DNA of 64,000 bases from the NCBI GenBank assembly GCA_017592665.1, contig JAGFNW010000025.1, forward strand, positions 1 through 64,000, written 5' to 3'. Shown one piece after another: positions 1-8,733 of the stretch. The position numbers were made by a program, and so were the translations under genes. The notes under the pieces are model-generated. The model had not been told where the DNA came from and made no database searches. It saw nothing but the letters and a program-made list of their open reading frames with translations. The DNA is from Streptosporangiaceae bacterium NEAU-GS5 (lineage in GTDB: Bacteria > Actinomycetota > Actinomycetes > Streptosporangiales > Streptosporangiaceae). The first letter of the stretch is position 1, and the number at the start of each line of letters is the position of its first letter.

Positions 1-108
1 ACTCACCCGTTCGCCGCTCGAGTACCCCGAAGGGCCTTTCCGCTCGACTTGCATGTGTTAAGCACGCCGCCAGCGTTCGTCCTGAGCCAGGATCAAACTC
101 TCCAAACA
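1..108 (-). rRNA. rrs: 16S ribosomal RNA, 5' end (partial, runs off left edge)
   Basis: The reverse complement of positions 82-100 matches the universal 5' 16S primer site (GAGTTTGATCCTGGCTCAG), followed by the typical actinobacterial start of the molecule. The mature 5' end is placed about 8 nt upstream of that site by analogy with E. coli. Only about the first 108 nt are inside the window; the rest of the operon lies to the left. Confidence 0.97.
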
Positions 109-302
109 ATGCTTCGTCTGGAACCGTTAGTCCCAGCATCACAAAGGAATCCGTCAAAAATGACGGGGTATTCCAAATGATGCAAAATACTAGATTTGCA
201 TGCACTGGCTTTTAGCACACTGTTGAGTTCTCAAGAAACGGACGCGTTACGCTTCGTTTCCGTTCTGTCCGCTATCCTGTCATGCTGACCGGTTCGTGTC
301 AA
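109..302 (-). promoter_or_regulatory. rRNA operon promoter and leader
   Basis: On the minus strand a near-consensus promoter is visible: -35 TTGACA (302-297), a 17-bp spacer and -10 CAGGAT (279-274). The transcribed leader between it and 16S contains the block TTTCTTGAGAACTCAACA around 220-238. This is the conserved actinomycete rRNA leader element associated with processing and antitermination. The strong promoter and the leader fit an active rrn operon transcribed leftwards. Confidence 0.85.
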
Positions 303-565
303 TTTGACTTGATCTAGGTCAGTCGACAGGGATTGGACCGCCCCGGTTTCCGGGGCAACCCCTCTAACTTACCAGACCTGGGCCGTCCTCGCGAACGGAT
401 CTTCAGAACTGCCGAGTTAGAAGGGATTGCCGACGACGTACATGCGACACCCACTCGCTAGGGAGTGTGGGTTGCGCCGGACGACACCGACCACCAAACA
501 TTAGCAGCCCCTCCGAGTGCTCCGGCCCACCTCTCGAACAATCCCCTTCCACATAGACTCGGCGA
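303..565. other. intergenic region between the rrn promoter and the oligopeptidase gene
   Basis: This 263-bp gap separates the leftward rRNA promoter from the rightward peptidase gene. Short ORFs here have no recognisable product. An imperfect hairpin sits around 450-475 (CACCCACTC against GAGTGTGGGT, with a bulge). I see no RNA gene and no clear promoter for the downstream gene. Confidence 0.5.
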
Positions 566-2614
566 GTGAGCGACATGCCGCCGGTGGCGAAGAAGGTGCC
601 AGTCGAGCGCACGCATCACGGGGACACCGTGATCGACGAGTACGCGTGGCTGACCAATAAGGACGATCCCGACACCATCGCCTACCTGGAGGCGGAGAAC
701 GCCTTCACGAGTGAGGCGACGGCGCATCTCAAGGATCTCCAGGAGAGCATCTTCAAGGAGATCAAGGGACGGACGCTGGAGACCGACCTGTCGGTTCCCA
801 CGCGCAAGGGCGCGTGGTGGTATTTCGGGCGGACCGTGGAGGGCAAGCAGTACGGCATCCAGTGCCGGCTGCCCGTCACCTCCGACACGCCGCCCGAGCT
901 CAAGCCGGGTGAGGTGCTCGAGGGCGAGCAGGTCATGCTCGACGGCAACGAGCTCGCCGGCGAGAGTGCCTTCTTCTCGATCGGCACGAGCGCCGTCAGT
1001 CCCGACGGAAGCATGCTCGCCTACTCCACCGACTACAGCGGCGGTGAACGTTTCACGCTGCGGTTCAAGAATCTGGCCACCGGCGAGCTGCTGGCCGACG
1101 AGATTCCGGAGATCTTCTACGGCGGCACCTGGTCCGCCGACGGTTCGACGTTCTTCTACACGACGATCGACGAGACCTGGCGGCCCTATCGGGTGCACCG
1201 GCACAAGCTGGGCACCAGCCCGGACGCCGACACGCTTGTCTATCAGGAGGACGACGAGCGGTTCTGGGTCGGCGTCGGCCTCACCCGCAGCGAGCGCTAC
1301 CTGGTGCTCAGCGCGAGCAGCAAGATCACCAGCGAGATGCGGATCCTCGACGCCGCGACCCCTGACGGCGAGTTCCAGGTCGTACGGCCCCGGGCGACCG
1401 GCGTCGAATACGGTCTCGACCACGCCGGCGACCGGTTCCTCATCCTGCACAACGAGAACGCCGAGAACTTCGAGATCGCCTGGGCACCGCTCGACGCGCC
1501 CGGTGAGTGGACGCCGTTCGTCCCGCATCGTGCGGACACCCGGCTGCTCGACGTCGACGCGTTCGCCACGCACGCGGTCGTCCACTTCCGCCGTGAGGGG
1601 CAGACCGGCATCCGGATCCTCCCCCACGGGCAGGAGCCGTACGAGATCGAGTTCCCGGAGCCGATCTACGACGCGGGCCCCGGCGGGAACCCGGAGTTCG
1701 GCACCGACCGGCTGCGCCTCGGCTACACGTCAATGGTCACCCCGTCGTCCGTGTACGACTACGTGCTGGCCACCCGCGAGCTCGTCCTGCTGAAGCAGAA
1801 GCCGGTGCTCGGCGGCTATGACCCGGACGACTACGAGCAGTTCCGCGAGTGGGCGACCGCCGACGACGGCACCCGGATCCCCGTCTCGATCGTCGTACGC
1901 AAGGACTCCCCCCGCCCCACCCGCACCCTCCTCTACGGTTACGGCAGCTACGAGACCTCGGTCGACCCTTACTTCTCCGTCGCCCGCCTGTCACTGCTTG
2001 ACCGCGGCTTCGCCTTCGCCATCGCCCACGTGCGCGGCGGCGGCGAGATGGGCCGCCGGTGGTATGAGGACGGCAAGCTGGCACAGAAGAAGAACACGTT
2101 CACCGACTTCGTCGCGGTGGCCCGGCACCTGAGGTCCAAGGGCTGGTCGGATCGGATCGTGGCGCGCGGCGGCTCGGCGGGCGGGCTGCTCATGGGCGCG
2201 GTGGCCAACCTCGCTCCCGAGGAGTTCACGGCGGTCGTGGCCGAGGTGCCGTTCGTCGACGCGCTGAACACCATCCTCGATCCGTCGCTGCCGCTTACGG
2301 TCATCGAGTGGGACGAGTGGGGGGATCCCCTGCACAACTCGGACGTGTACGCCTACATGAAGTCGTACTCGCCGTATGAGAACGTCGACGGCAGGCCATA
2401 CCCGCCGATTCTGGCCATCACCAGCTTGAACGACACGCGCGTGCTCTATCACGAGCCGGCGAAGTGGGTCGCTCGGCTGCGGGCCACGGCGCGGGGCGGC
2501 CCGTTCCTGCTGAAGACAGAGATGGGCGCCGGGCATGGCGGCCGGAGCGGCCGTTACGACGCCTGGCGCGAGGAGGCCTTCGTGCTGGCCTGGATCATTG
2601 GAGTCACCTCATGA
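566..2614 (+). CDS. ptrB: prolyl oligopeptidase family serine peptidase (oligopeptidase B-like)
   Basis: This is a cytoplasmic serine peptidase of family S9A that cleaves short peptides, usually after basic residues in oligopeptidase B. The ~682-residue length fits the family. The N-terminal two thirds should form the beta-propeller. The catalytic alpha/beta domain carries the nucleophile motif GGSAGG near residues 534-539, the Asp in the segment SLNDTRV near 620 and the His in GAGHGG near 657. The GTG start at 566 was chosen; an ATG nine bases downstream (575) is equally possible. No signal peptide is seen. The stop overlaps the next gene's ATG (ATGA), so the two are probably translated together. 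Assignment to PtrB rather than a general prolyl oligopeptidase rests on the start of the protein and the catalytic region. Confidence 0.9.
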   Translation: MSDMPPVAKKVPVERTHHGDTVIDEYAWLTNKDDPDTIAYLEAENAFTSEATAHLKDLQESIFKEIKGRTLETDLSVPTRKGAWWYFGRTVEGKQYGIQCRLPVTSDTPPELKPGEVLEGEQVMLDGNELAGESAFFSIGTSAVSPDGSMLAYSTDYSGGERFTLRFKNLATGELLADEIPEIFYGGTWSADGSTFFYTTIDETWRPYRVHRHKLGTSPDADTLVYQEDDERFWVGVGLTRSERYLVLSASSKITSEMRILDAATPDGEFQVVRPRATGVEYGLDHAGDRFLILHNENAENFEIAWAPLDAPGEWTPFVPHRADTRLLDVDAFATHAVVHFRREGQTGIRILPHGQEPYEIEFPEPIYDAGPGGNPEFGTDRLRLGYTSMVTPSSVYDYVLATRELVLLKQKPVLGGYDPDDYEQFREWATADDGTRIPVSIVVRKDSPRPTRTLLYGYGSYETSVDPYFSVARLSLLDRGFAFAIAHVRGGGEMGRRWYEDGKLAQKKNTFTDFVAVARHLRSKGWSDRIVARGGSAGGLLMGAVANLAPEEFTAVVAEVPFVDALNTILDPSLPLTVIEWDEWGDPLHNSDVYAYMKSYSPYENVDGRPYPPILAITSLNDTRVLYHEPAKWVARLRATARGGPFLLKTEMGAGHGGRSGRYDAWREEAFVLAWIIGVTS

Positions 2615-3636
2615 CGTATATCGCCGCCGACGACCGTTACGGCGCGATGCCGTACAACCGGAGCGGGCGCAGTGGGCTGAAGCTGCCCGCCGTGTCGCTC
2701 GGGCTGTGGCACAACTTCGGCGACGACAAGCCGATCGAGTCGCAGCGCGCGATCCTGCGCCGGGCGTTCGACCGTGGCGTGACCCATTTCGACCTGGCCA
2801 ACAACTACGGCCCTCCGTACGGCTCGGCCGAGACGAACTTCGGCGGCGTCTTCGCCACCGATTTCAAGAAGTACCGCCATGAGCTGGTGATCTCGACGAA
2901 GGCCGGCTGGGACATGTGGCCGGGGCCGTACGGCGAGTTCGGCTCGCGCAAATATCTGCTCACGAGCCTCGATCAGTCGCTCGAGCGGATGGGTCTCGAC
3001 TACGTCGACATCTTCTACAGTCACCGCTTCGATCCGGACACTCCGCTCGAAGAGACGATGGGCGCCCTGGATCACGCGGTCCGCTCCGGCAAGGCGCTCT
3101 ACGCGGGGATCTCGTCGTACTCGCCCGAGCGTACGGCCGAGGCGGCGGGCATCCTGCGGGAGATGGGCACGCCGCTGCTGATCCACCAGCCGTCGTATTC
3201 GATGCTGAACCGCTGGATCGAGGGCGGCCTGCTCGACGTGCTCGAGCAGGAGGGTGTGGGCTGCATCGCGTTCTCGCCGCTCGCGCAGGGAATGCTGACC
3301 GACCGCTATCTGACGGGCATCCCGGAGGGCAGCCGCGCCGCGCAGGGCAAGTCGCTCGACCCGGGCATGCTCACGCCGGAGACGCTCGGCCACATCCGCA
3401 CGCTCAACGAGCTCGCGGCCCGCCGCGGGCAGACGCTGGCCCAGATGGCGCTGGCCTGGGCGCTCCGCGACAAGCGGGTCACGTCGGTGCTGATCGGCGC
3501 GAGCAGCGTCGGGCAACTCGACGACAGTCTCGGCGCGCTCGGCAATCTCGAGTTCGCCCAGGAGGAGCTGGACGCCATCGACAAGAACGCGGTCGAGGCC
3601 GGCATCGACCTCTGGCGAGGATCCAGCACGTCATAG
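2611..3636 (+). CDS. aldo/keto reductase (YghZ / L-glyceraldehyde 3-phosphate reductase-like)
   Basis: An NADPH-dependent aldo/keto reductase of 341 residues with a TIM-barrel fold. The catalytic tetrad is visible in order: Asp in DLANNYG with its Tyr, Lys in STKAG and His in SHRFD. The N-terminus (PYNRSGRSGLKLPAVSLGLW) and overall layout resemble the YghZ/Gpr branch that detoxifies glyceraldehyde 3-phosphate and methylglyoxal; the substrate is inferred. An open frame extends upstream to 2464, but that part lies inside the peptidase gene. The ATG at 2611 overlapping the peptidase stop is the natural start and implies translational coupling. The 3' end overlaps the convergent membrane gene by six bases. 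Confidence 0.9.
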   Translation: MTYIAADDRYGAMPYNRSGRSGLKLPAVSLGLWHNFGDDKPIESQRAILRRAFDRGVTHFDLANNYGPPYGSAETNFGGVFATDFKKYRHELVISTKAGWDMWPGPYGEFGSRKYLLTSLDQSLERMGLDYVDIFYSHRFDPDTPLEETMGALDHAVRSGKALYAGISSYSPERTAEAAGILREMGTPLLIHQPSYSMLNRWIEGGLLDVLEQEGVGCIAFSPLAQGMLTDRYLTGIPEGSRAAQGKSLDPGMLTPETLGHIRTLNELAARRGQTLAQMALAWALRDKRVTSVLIGASSVGQLDDSLGALGNLEFAQEELDAIDKNAVEAGIDLWRGSSTS

Positions 3637-6042
3637 GGCGTTGTGCCGCTGGAGCCAGGCGAAGGCGCCCCAGCCGGGCAGGACCGGGAGCCAGAAGGTC
3701 ATCAGGCGGAACAGTAGGACCGCCGAGGTGGCGACGGTGCCCGGCAGCCCGGCCACGGTCAGGCCCAGTGACAGCGACGCTTCGACCGCCCCCAGGCCGC
3801 CCGGCGTGGGGGCGGCCGAGCCGATCGCGTTGCCGGCGAGGAAGACGACGGCGACCGCGGTGAAGCTCAGCCCACCGCCGAAGGCCTCGACGCAGGCCTG
3901 CAGGCAGGTCACGAAGAACAGGGTCAGCAGCAGCGTGCCGCCGAACGCCTCGGTCACCTTGCGCGGCGACTGCAGCACGTCGAGCAGGCGCGGGACCACC
4001 CCGGAGAACATGGCTTTGACCCGGGTCGTCACCAGCCGCCGCAGCGGCCCCACGGCGAGCACGATCAGCATCACCACGGCCAGCGCGAGCAGCACGACGA
4101 TGACCGTGCGCGAGGGCGACAGGGTGGTGGTCTGCTGGGTGCCGGTGACGTATCCGAACAGCAGCAGCAGCGAGATGTGGAAGGCCAGCCCGACCAGCTG
4201 CGACGCGCCGACGCTGGCCACGGCCGGCCCCGGCGGGATGCCGCGCTTTTGCAGGTAGCGGGTGTTGATGGCGACGCCGCCCACGGCCGCGGGCGCGACC
4301 AGCTTGACGAACGAGGCGGCCAGCTGGGCCAGCACGGTCCGGCCGAGCGGCAGGTTCTCGGGGACGAACCCGCGCAGCATGATGGCCGCCGCCACGTAGC
4401 TGAGGCCGGCCGCGACCAGCGCGATCCCGCCCCACGCCCAGTTGGCCGAGGTGATCACCGAGACCAGGTTGACCTTGCTGAGCTGCGAGAGCAGGAAGTA
4501 CGCGGCGAGGGTGGACGCGATGATCGTCACGAGGGTCCGGGGACGGAACCGTTCGAGCCGGATCTCCTCCACCTCGACCTGCGGTTTCATCGCGACGATG
4601 TGCTCGCGGATGGCCGGCAGGAGCTCCTTGTCGCGGCTCATGGCGGCGCGGGTGACCCGGGTCAGCGCGATCCGCTGCAGCAGCGGCATGGCGCCGGCGA
4701 GCATGTTGGCCCCGAGGACGGCCGCGGCCGCCTTCACCGAACGCTCGGCGCCGACCCGCAGGCCGAGATAGGCCAGCAGCTGCACGACGTCGAGGCGGAG
4801 CAGCAGGTCGCCGGCGGCGATCTCGCCGCTGCGCGCGTCGACGAGGAGGACCCGGCCCGAGTCGTCGACCTGGATGCTTTCGCCGGTCAGGTGCCGGTGC
4901 GCGAGCCGGTGCGCGTGCAGCAGCCTGACCTGCTCCCAGATCCCGGCCAGCAGCTCGTCGTCCAGCTCGTCGTCGGGGATCTCGGCGATCGGGCGGCTGT
5001 CCACGTGCTCGTACGCCAGGAGGGCGGCCTCGGTGCCGACCTCGCTCGTGCCGAGCAGCCGCGGGATCGAGGCGCCGGCGGCCTGGGCCGCGTACGCCAT
5101 GAGGGCCTCGCGTTCGAGTTCGGCGCGCAGGGAGCGGATGGCGCGGCGATGGGTCTCGGTGTTGAGCCGGATGCGCCGCCATAGTCGATAGGCGAAGCCG
5201 GCCACCTGCTGGTCGCGGTCGAGCACCGTGACGTCGAGGCGGCGCTGGTCTTCCAGGCCGACGAGGTAGCGGCGGCTGCCCGACTGGTCGTCTTCGATCC
5301 GGCGCGCGCTTATCGGGTGGAAGCCGAGCCGTCTCAGGGCCGCGATGACCGAGCTGCCGGGTGGCCGGGTGTTGGCGCTGCCGATGCCGTACAAGGTGCC
5401 GAAGCCGACGGCCATGCCGACCAGGTAGCTCACGATGATGCCGAGCGCGGTCACCTTGGTGGCGGTGAACAGGGCGAACATGTCCAGCAGCAGAGCCGCC
5501 CACATCAGGGCCCGCCACTGCGGCCGCCGCGACATGCGCACGGCCGTCGCGTACGCGATGGCGGGGGTGAGCACCGTGCTGATCGGCTCGATGTCGCGGC
5601 CGCCGGTCAGCAGCTGCCGCAGCTCGGCCGGGCCGTGCGTGACGACCCACTCGTCGGCCGTGTATGCCAGCAGGAGCGCGAGGATCGCGGCCACGAGCCC
5701 CTGGGCGACGCGCATGCCGTCGCGGTGGAAGACCCGTTCGACCGCGAACGCCACGGGCACGATGAGCACCGCGACGCCGCCCAGCAGACCCGCGACCGAG
5801 GTCAGCAGGTCGGGCGCGCGGCCGGTGCCGGCCTGCACGTCGGTCTCCAGCCCGTTGAGCGTGCGCTGCAGCCCGAGCGCCAGCAGGATGACCGCGGCGA
5901 GGCTGGCCAGCGTGAGCAGGAACCGCAGCGCGTCGGACGGGCGGCGGATCCGCTGCGGCAGCAAGGGCTCGACGACGAGGACGACGCCGCCGCGATCCGG
6001 CGCCCCCGCCTGCTCGTCTCGTTCCTCGATGGCCCTCACCAC
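3631..6042 (-). CDS. UPF0104 / lysylphosphatidylglycerol synthase TM-like protein with an internal kinase-like domain
   Basis: An 803-residue membrane protein in three parts. Residues ~35-250 hold several hydrophobic helices. Residues ~255-480 are soluble and resemble a degenerate Ser/Thr or lipopolysaccharide kinase fold: a hinge-like AYEHVDSRPI, then LAHRHLTGESI and VLLVDARSGEI in place of the usual HRD and DFG motifs. Residues ~500-800 form the multi-helix flippase-like domain related to the MprF membrane half and the UPF0104 family. In MprF that domain flips aminoacylated phospholipid; the substrate here is unknown. The catalytic half of MprF is absent. Arginine replaces lysine at the start of the kinase-like stretch and DFG is not intact, so it may be a pseudokinase. 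The gene is convergent with the aldo/keto reductase. Confidence 0.85.
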   Translation of the reverse strand: MVRAIEERDEQAGAPDRGGVVLVVEPLLPQRIRRPSDALRFLLTLASLAAVILLALGLQRTLNGLETDVQAGTGRAPDLLTSVAGLLGGVAVLIVPVAFAVERVFHRDGMRVAQGLVAAILALLLAYTADEWVVTHGPAELRQLLTGGRDIEPISTVLTPAIAYATAVRMSRRPQWRALMWAALLLDMFALFTATKVTALGIIVSYLVGMAVGFGTLYGIGSANTRPPGSSVIAALRRLGFHPISARRIEDDQSGSRRYLVGLEDQRRLDVTVLDRDQQVAGFAYRLWRRIRLNTETHRRAIRSLRAELEREALMAYAAQAAGASIPRLLGTSEVGTEAALLAYEHVDSRPIAEIPDDELDDELLAGIWEQVRLLHAHRLAHRHLTGESIQVDDSGRVLLVDARSGEIAAGDLLLRLDVVQLLAYLGLRVGAERSVKAAAAVLGANMLAGAMPLLQRIALTRVTRAAMSRDKELLPAIREHIVAMKPQVEVEEIRLERFRPRTLVTIIASTLAAYFLLSQLSKVNLVSVITSANWAWGGIALVAAGLSYVAAAIMLRGFVPENLPLGRTVLAQLAASFVKLVAPAAVGGVAINTRYLQKRGIPPGPAVASVGASQLVGLAFHISLLLLFGYVTGTQQTTTLSPSRTVIVVLLALAVVMLIVLAVGPLRRLVTTRVKAMFSGVVPRLLDVLQSPRKVTEAFGGTLLLTLFFVTCLQACVEAFGGGLSFTAVAVVFLAGNAIGSAAPTPGGLGAVEASLSLGLTVAGLPGTVATSAVLLFRLMTFWLPVLPGWGAFAWLQRHNAL

Positions 6043-6080
6043 CAGTGATTGTGTGCGATCTTCGCACCTAGTATCAACAC

Positions 6081-6515
6081 ATGCGTATCTCCATTGCCGC
6101 TGACAGCCTCGACGGCGTTGCTGCGCGGGTCGTCAGCGAGGTAGAGCGGCGCGGCCACTCAGTCACACTCTATGGAGCGCTGGCCCCAAATGATCGGTCG
6201 GATTGGGCCTGGTGTTGTTCGGCCGCGGCGCGGGACATCCCGCAGGGCCGCGCCGACCAGGCCATCGTGTGCTGCTGGACCGGCACGGGCGCGTCCATCG
6301 CGGCCAACAAAATCCCTGGTGTGAGGGCCGCTCTCTGCGTGGACGCGGCCACCGCGGACGGCGCGCGCACGTGGAACGACGCCAACGCGCTCGCCCTCAG
6401 CCTGCGGCTGACCTCCGAGCAGACCCTGCTCGAAATCCTGGACGCCTGGTTCGCCGGGAAGCCCAGCACCGACCCCGCGGATGTGGCGAACATCACGGAG
6501 GTCAGCCGGCCTTGA
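6081..6515 (+). CDS. RpiB/LacA/LacB family sugar-phosphate isomerase
   Basis: A 144-residue protein with the RpiB fold. The active-site loop reads CCWTGTGASIAANK, where RpiB enzymes have CGTGIGMSIAANK, so the catalytic Cys and the phosphate/anion hole are kept. The later ANALALSLRL matches the family's ANVLALGxR helix. The enzyme would interconvert aldose and ketose phosphates, ribose-5-phosphate being the best-known substrate. A TAGTAT -10 box at 6069-6074 lies only 6 nt before the ATG, suggesting a leaderless transcript. The gene is divergent from the UPF0104 gene across 38 bp and overlaps the convergent regulator tail by 14 bp. True RpiB against a related pentose/hexose isomerase cannot be settled here. 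Confidence 0.85.
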   Translation: MRISIAADSLDGVAARVVSEVERRGHSVTLYGALAPNDRSDWAWCCSAAARDIPQGRADQAIVCCWTGTGASIAANKIPGVRAALCVDAATADGARTWNDANALALSLRLTSEQTLLEILDAWFAGKPSTDPADVANITEVSRP

Positions 6516-8511
6516 TGCGAAATGTCCGGTCGAACCACACGGTGTTGGCGTCGTCGAATCTGGAGACGGTGAAGGTCGCCTCCTGCACGTCCCCGGCATC
6601 GTCGAAGTCGATGGGGCCGCTGACTCCGTTGTAGTCGACGTCCGCGCCTCGCCGGAGCAGGTCGCGGCACACCACGAAGGTGGTGCAGACACGTCCTTCG
6701 CGGCTGACGCCGGTCAGCTGGGCGGCGGCCAGCAGGCCGCTGTCGTCGTGGGCCGCCTCAGCGGCGAGCGCGGCGAGGACGACCGCGTCGTAGGCCTCCG
6801 CGCCGTAGTAGTCGGTGTCGAGCGACGAGTCGATCTGGCTCATCCGCTCCCTGAGCCAGTCGGGCGGGTGGGTGTGCGGCGATATGGCCTTGACCTTCGC
6901 CAGCGCTCCGCGTGGGAGCGCGTCGTAGTAGTCGAAGACGGCGGTGTCCGCGAAATACCACTTCTTGTGGCGCATCGACCACCCGTAGGCAGGCAGCTCC
7001 TCGATCATGCCCTCGACGTCGTCGTCGTTCCCGATGAACACGACGGCGTCCGGGTCGAGGCGGCTGAGGTCGCGGGCGATATCGGCGAAATTGACCTCGC
7101 TGGTCACTCGGAACCAGCGCGCGATCTTGGCGCGTGACCGATCCAGGCCGGCGCGGAGACCCGCGCCGATGTCGCCGTCGTCGACGTAGGAGTAGACGAC
7201 GGCGACCTTGCGATGCCCGGCCTGCTCGACCAGCCGGGCCAGAGCCCTGCCCTCCAGGGCGTCGGTGCCCGCCAGCCGGAAGAACAGGCCCCGGTCGTCG
7301 TCGGTGGTGAAATACCTGCCGGTGTTGGACGGCGAGATCATGAGTATTCCGGCCGGCACTGCCTGGTCCAGCATCTCCAGAGGGCCTTCGTCGCAGGCGT
7401 CGACGATGACGTCCACATCCTGGCTGAGCAGGTCGCGCACGGCGGCCTCGTCGAATTCGGGCACGTCGCCGCCACCGACCAGCCGGACGGGCCGGCCGAG
7501 CACGCCGCCCGCCGCGTTGATCTCCTGCACCGCCACACGCATTCCGGCGATGGCCGCCGGGCCGTAGATGCAGGTGTCCGTCGTCGGGAGGAGCGCGCCG
7601 ATGGTGAGCTCATCGGCCGGTGCGACCGCGGCGGCCGGTGGCCGCGCCGTGCTGCGCTCCTGCCGCGCGGTGGCGGCCGGGACGACGGTGACCAGGAGCA
7701 GGGTGGCCGCGAAGCCGAGTGCGGCCGCCAGGCGAGCCCGGGAGGGGGGCGTGAGGCGGACCCGGGAGCCGGACGATAAGCGCAGGGCCGGGCTGGCGGT
7801 CAGGATGTCGCGTTGCAGCGCCCGCAGTTCGGGCCCAGGTTCGAGGCCGAGTTCCTCGACCAGCCGCGTCCTCGCGTCCTGGTAGGCGGAAAGGGCCTCT
7901 GCCTGGCGGCCGGAGTGGTAGAGGGCGAGCATCAGCTGGGCCCACAGGCGCTCACGCATGGGGTGTTCTTCGACCAGGCCGCGTAATCGCCCGACCAGCG
8001 TCTTGTGGCGGCCCATGGCCAGCTCGGCGTCGAAGCCCTCCTCGACGGCCGCGAGGCGTTCCTCGTCGAGCCGGATGGCGTACTCGCGGGCGACGCCGCC
8101 GAGCTCCACGCCTCCGAACGCGTCTCCGCGCCACAGCGCCAGCGCCTGCCCGTACGCCTCGGCCGCCCGCTCGCGCGGGGAGGCCGTCCGCGCCATCCGC
8201 AGCAGCCGCTCGAACCTGGCGGCGTCGACCTCGTCCGGGACCACGGTGAGCGCGTAGCCGCGAGTGGCCGCCGCGATCCGGCTCGCGTCGTCCATCATCC
8301 GGCGGAGCTGGGCCACGTACGCGCGGAGGTTGTCGGCGGCCGACCGCGGCGGCGCGACCGGCCAGAGCGCGTCGACCAGGCGGTCGACGGAGACCGCCGC
8401 GTTCGGATGCGCCAGCAGGCAGGCGAGCAACGCGCACAGCTTCGGCGTGGTGATGCGGGTCGCCAGCATCCCATGGCGGATCTCGACCGGCCCCAAGACG
8501 AGGATCTCCAC
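6502..8511 (-). CDS. transmembrane SARP regulator with extracellular LivJ-type receptor domain
   Basis: A 669-residue one-component signal protein. Residues 1-95 form an OmpR-like winged-helix DNA-binding domain and ~96-235 the bacterial transcriptional activation domain (BTAD), as in SARP/AfsR regulators. A single hydrophobic segment at about 260-280 follows. Residues 300-669 resemble a type 1 periplasmic binding protein of the branched-chain amino acid receptor class: ELTIGALLPTTD at its start, then EINAAGGVLGRPVRL and a C-terminal AYDAVVLAALA helix. The layout predicts that an extracellular ligand is sensed and passed to DNA-bound BTAD, as in ToxR/CadC proteins but with an SARP output. Start GTG at 8511 has GGGGGAG upstream. 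No permease or ATPase genes lie nearby, so a sensor is likelier than a transporter part. Confidence 0.88.
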   Translation of the reverse strand: MEILVLGPVEIRHGMLATRITTPKLCALLACLLAHPNAAVSVDRLVDALWPVAPPRSAADNLRAYVAQLRRMMDDASRIAAATRGYALTVVPDEVDAARFERLLRMARTASPRERAAEAYGQALALWRGDAFGGVELGGVAREYAIRLDEERLAAVEEGFDAELAMGRHKTLVGRLRGLVEEHPMRERLWAQLMLALYHSGRQAEALSAYQDARTRLVEELGLEPGPELRALQRDILTASPALRLSSGSRVRLTPPSRARLAAALGFAATLLLVTVVPAATARQERSTARPPAAAVAPADELTIGALLPTTDTCIYGPAAIAGMRVAVQEINAAGGVLGRPVRLVGGGDVPEFDEAAVRDLLSQDVDVIVDACDEGPLEMLDQAVPAGILMISPSNTGRYFTTDDDRGLFFRLAGTDALEGRALARLVEQAGHRKVAVVYSYVDDGDIGAGLRAGLDRSRAKIARWFRVTSEVNFADIARDLSRLDPDAVVFIGNDDDVEGMIEELPAYGWSMRHKKWYFADTAVFDYYDALPRGALAKVKAISPHTHPPDWLRERMSQIDSSLDTDYYGAEAYDAVVLAALAAEAAHDDSGLLAAAQLTGVSREGRVCTTFVVCRDLLRRGADVDYNGVSGPIDFDDAGDVQEATFTVSRFDDANTVWFDRTFRIKAG

Positions 8512-8587
8512 CGTCTCCCCCTGTTGTCACTGCCCCCACTATCGAAGACGCCTGACGGAGCAGCAGAGTTTCCCGCCCCAACATGCC

Positions 8588-8607
8588 CTATACGGATCTC
8601 TATACGG
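8588..8607 (-). promoter_or_regulatory. tandem CCGTATAG repeats upstream of the transmembrane SARP gene
   Basis: Read on the minus strand, two exact copies of CCGTATAG are separated by AGAT, a 12-bp period, about 80 bp before the GTG start of the SARP-receptor gene. Direct repeats of this size are the usual style of SARP binding sites (normally 11 bp), so autoregulation is possible. The TATAG parts could instead be -10 boxes. Confidence 0.4.
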
Positions 8608-8733
8608 CCCTCCTGCGACCGTGATCCTGGGTCACCGAATCTCCGGGGCATGGCTCCCGTCACAGGGGCCGGGAGCCGTACCCCGGCGAAACGCTGATGC
8701 CGTCAAACGGTGCCGGACCGTACATTGAACGTC

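Noticed and set aside
450-475. Hairpin between the rrn promoter and the peptidase gene as a terminator
   Set aside because: The stem is imperfect with a bulge, and no transcript is known to end there.
3479-6067. 862-residue minus-strand ORF overlapping the UPF0104 gene
   Set aside because: Arg/Ala-rich shadow; the overlapping frame with membrane helices is clearly the real gene.
6502-8511. ABC-transporter substrate-binding protein as the main function
   Set aside because: The N-terminal winged helix plus BTAD and the lack of permease or ATPase genes favour a sensor-regulator.
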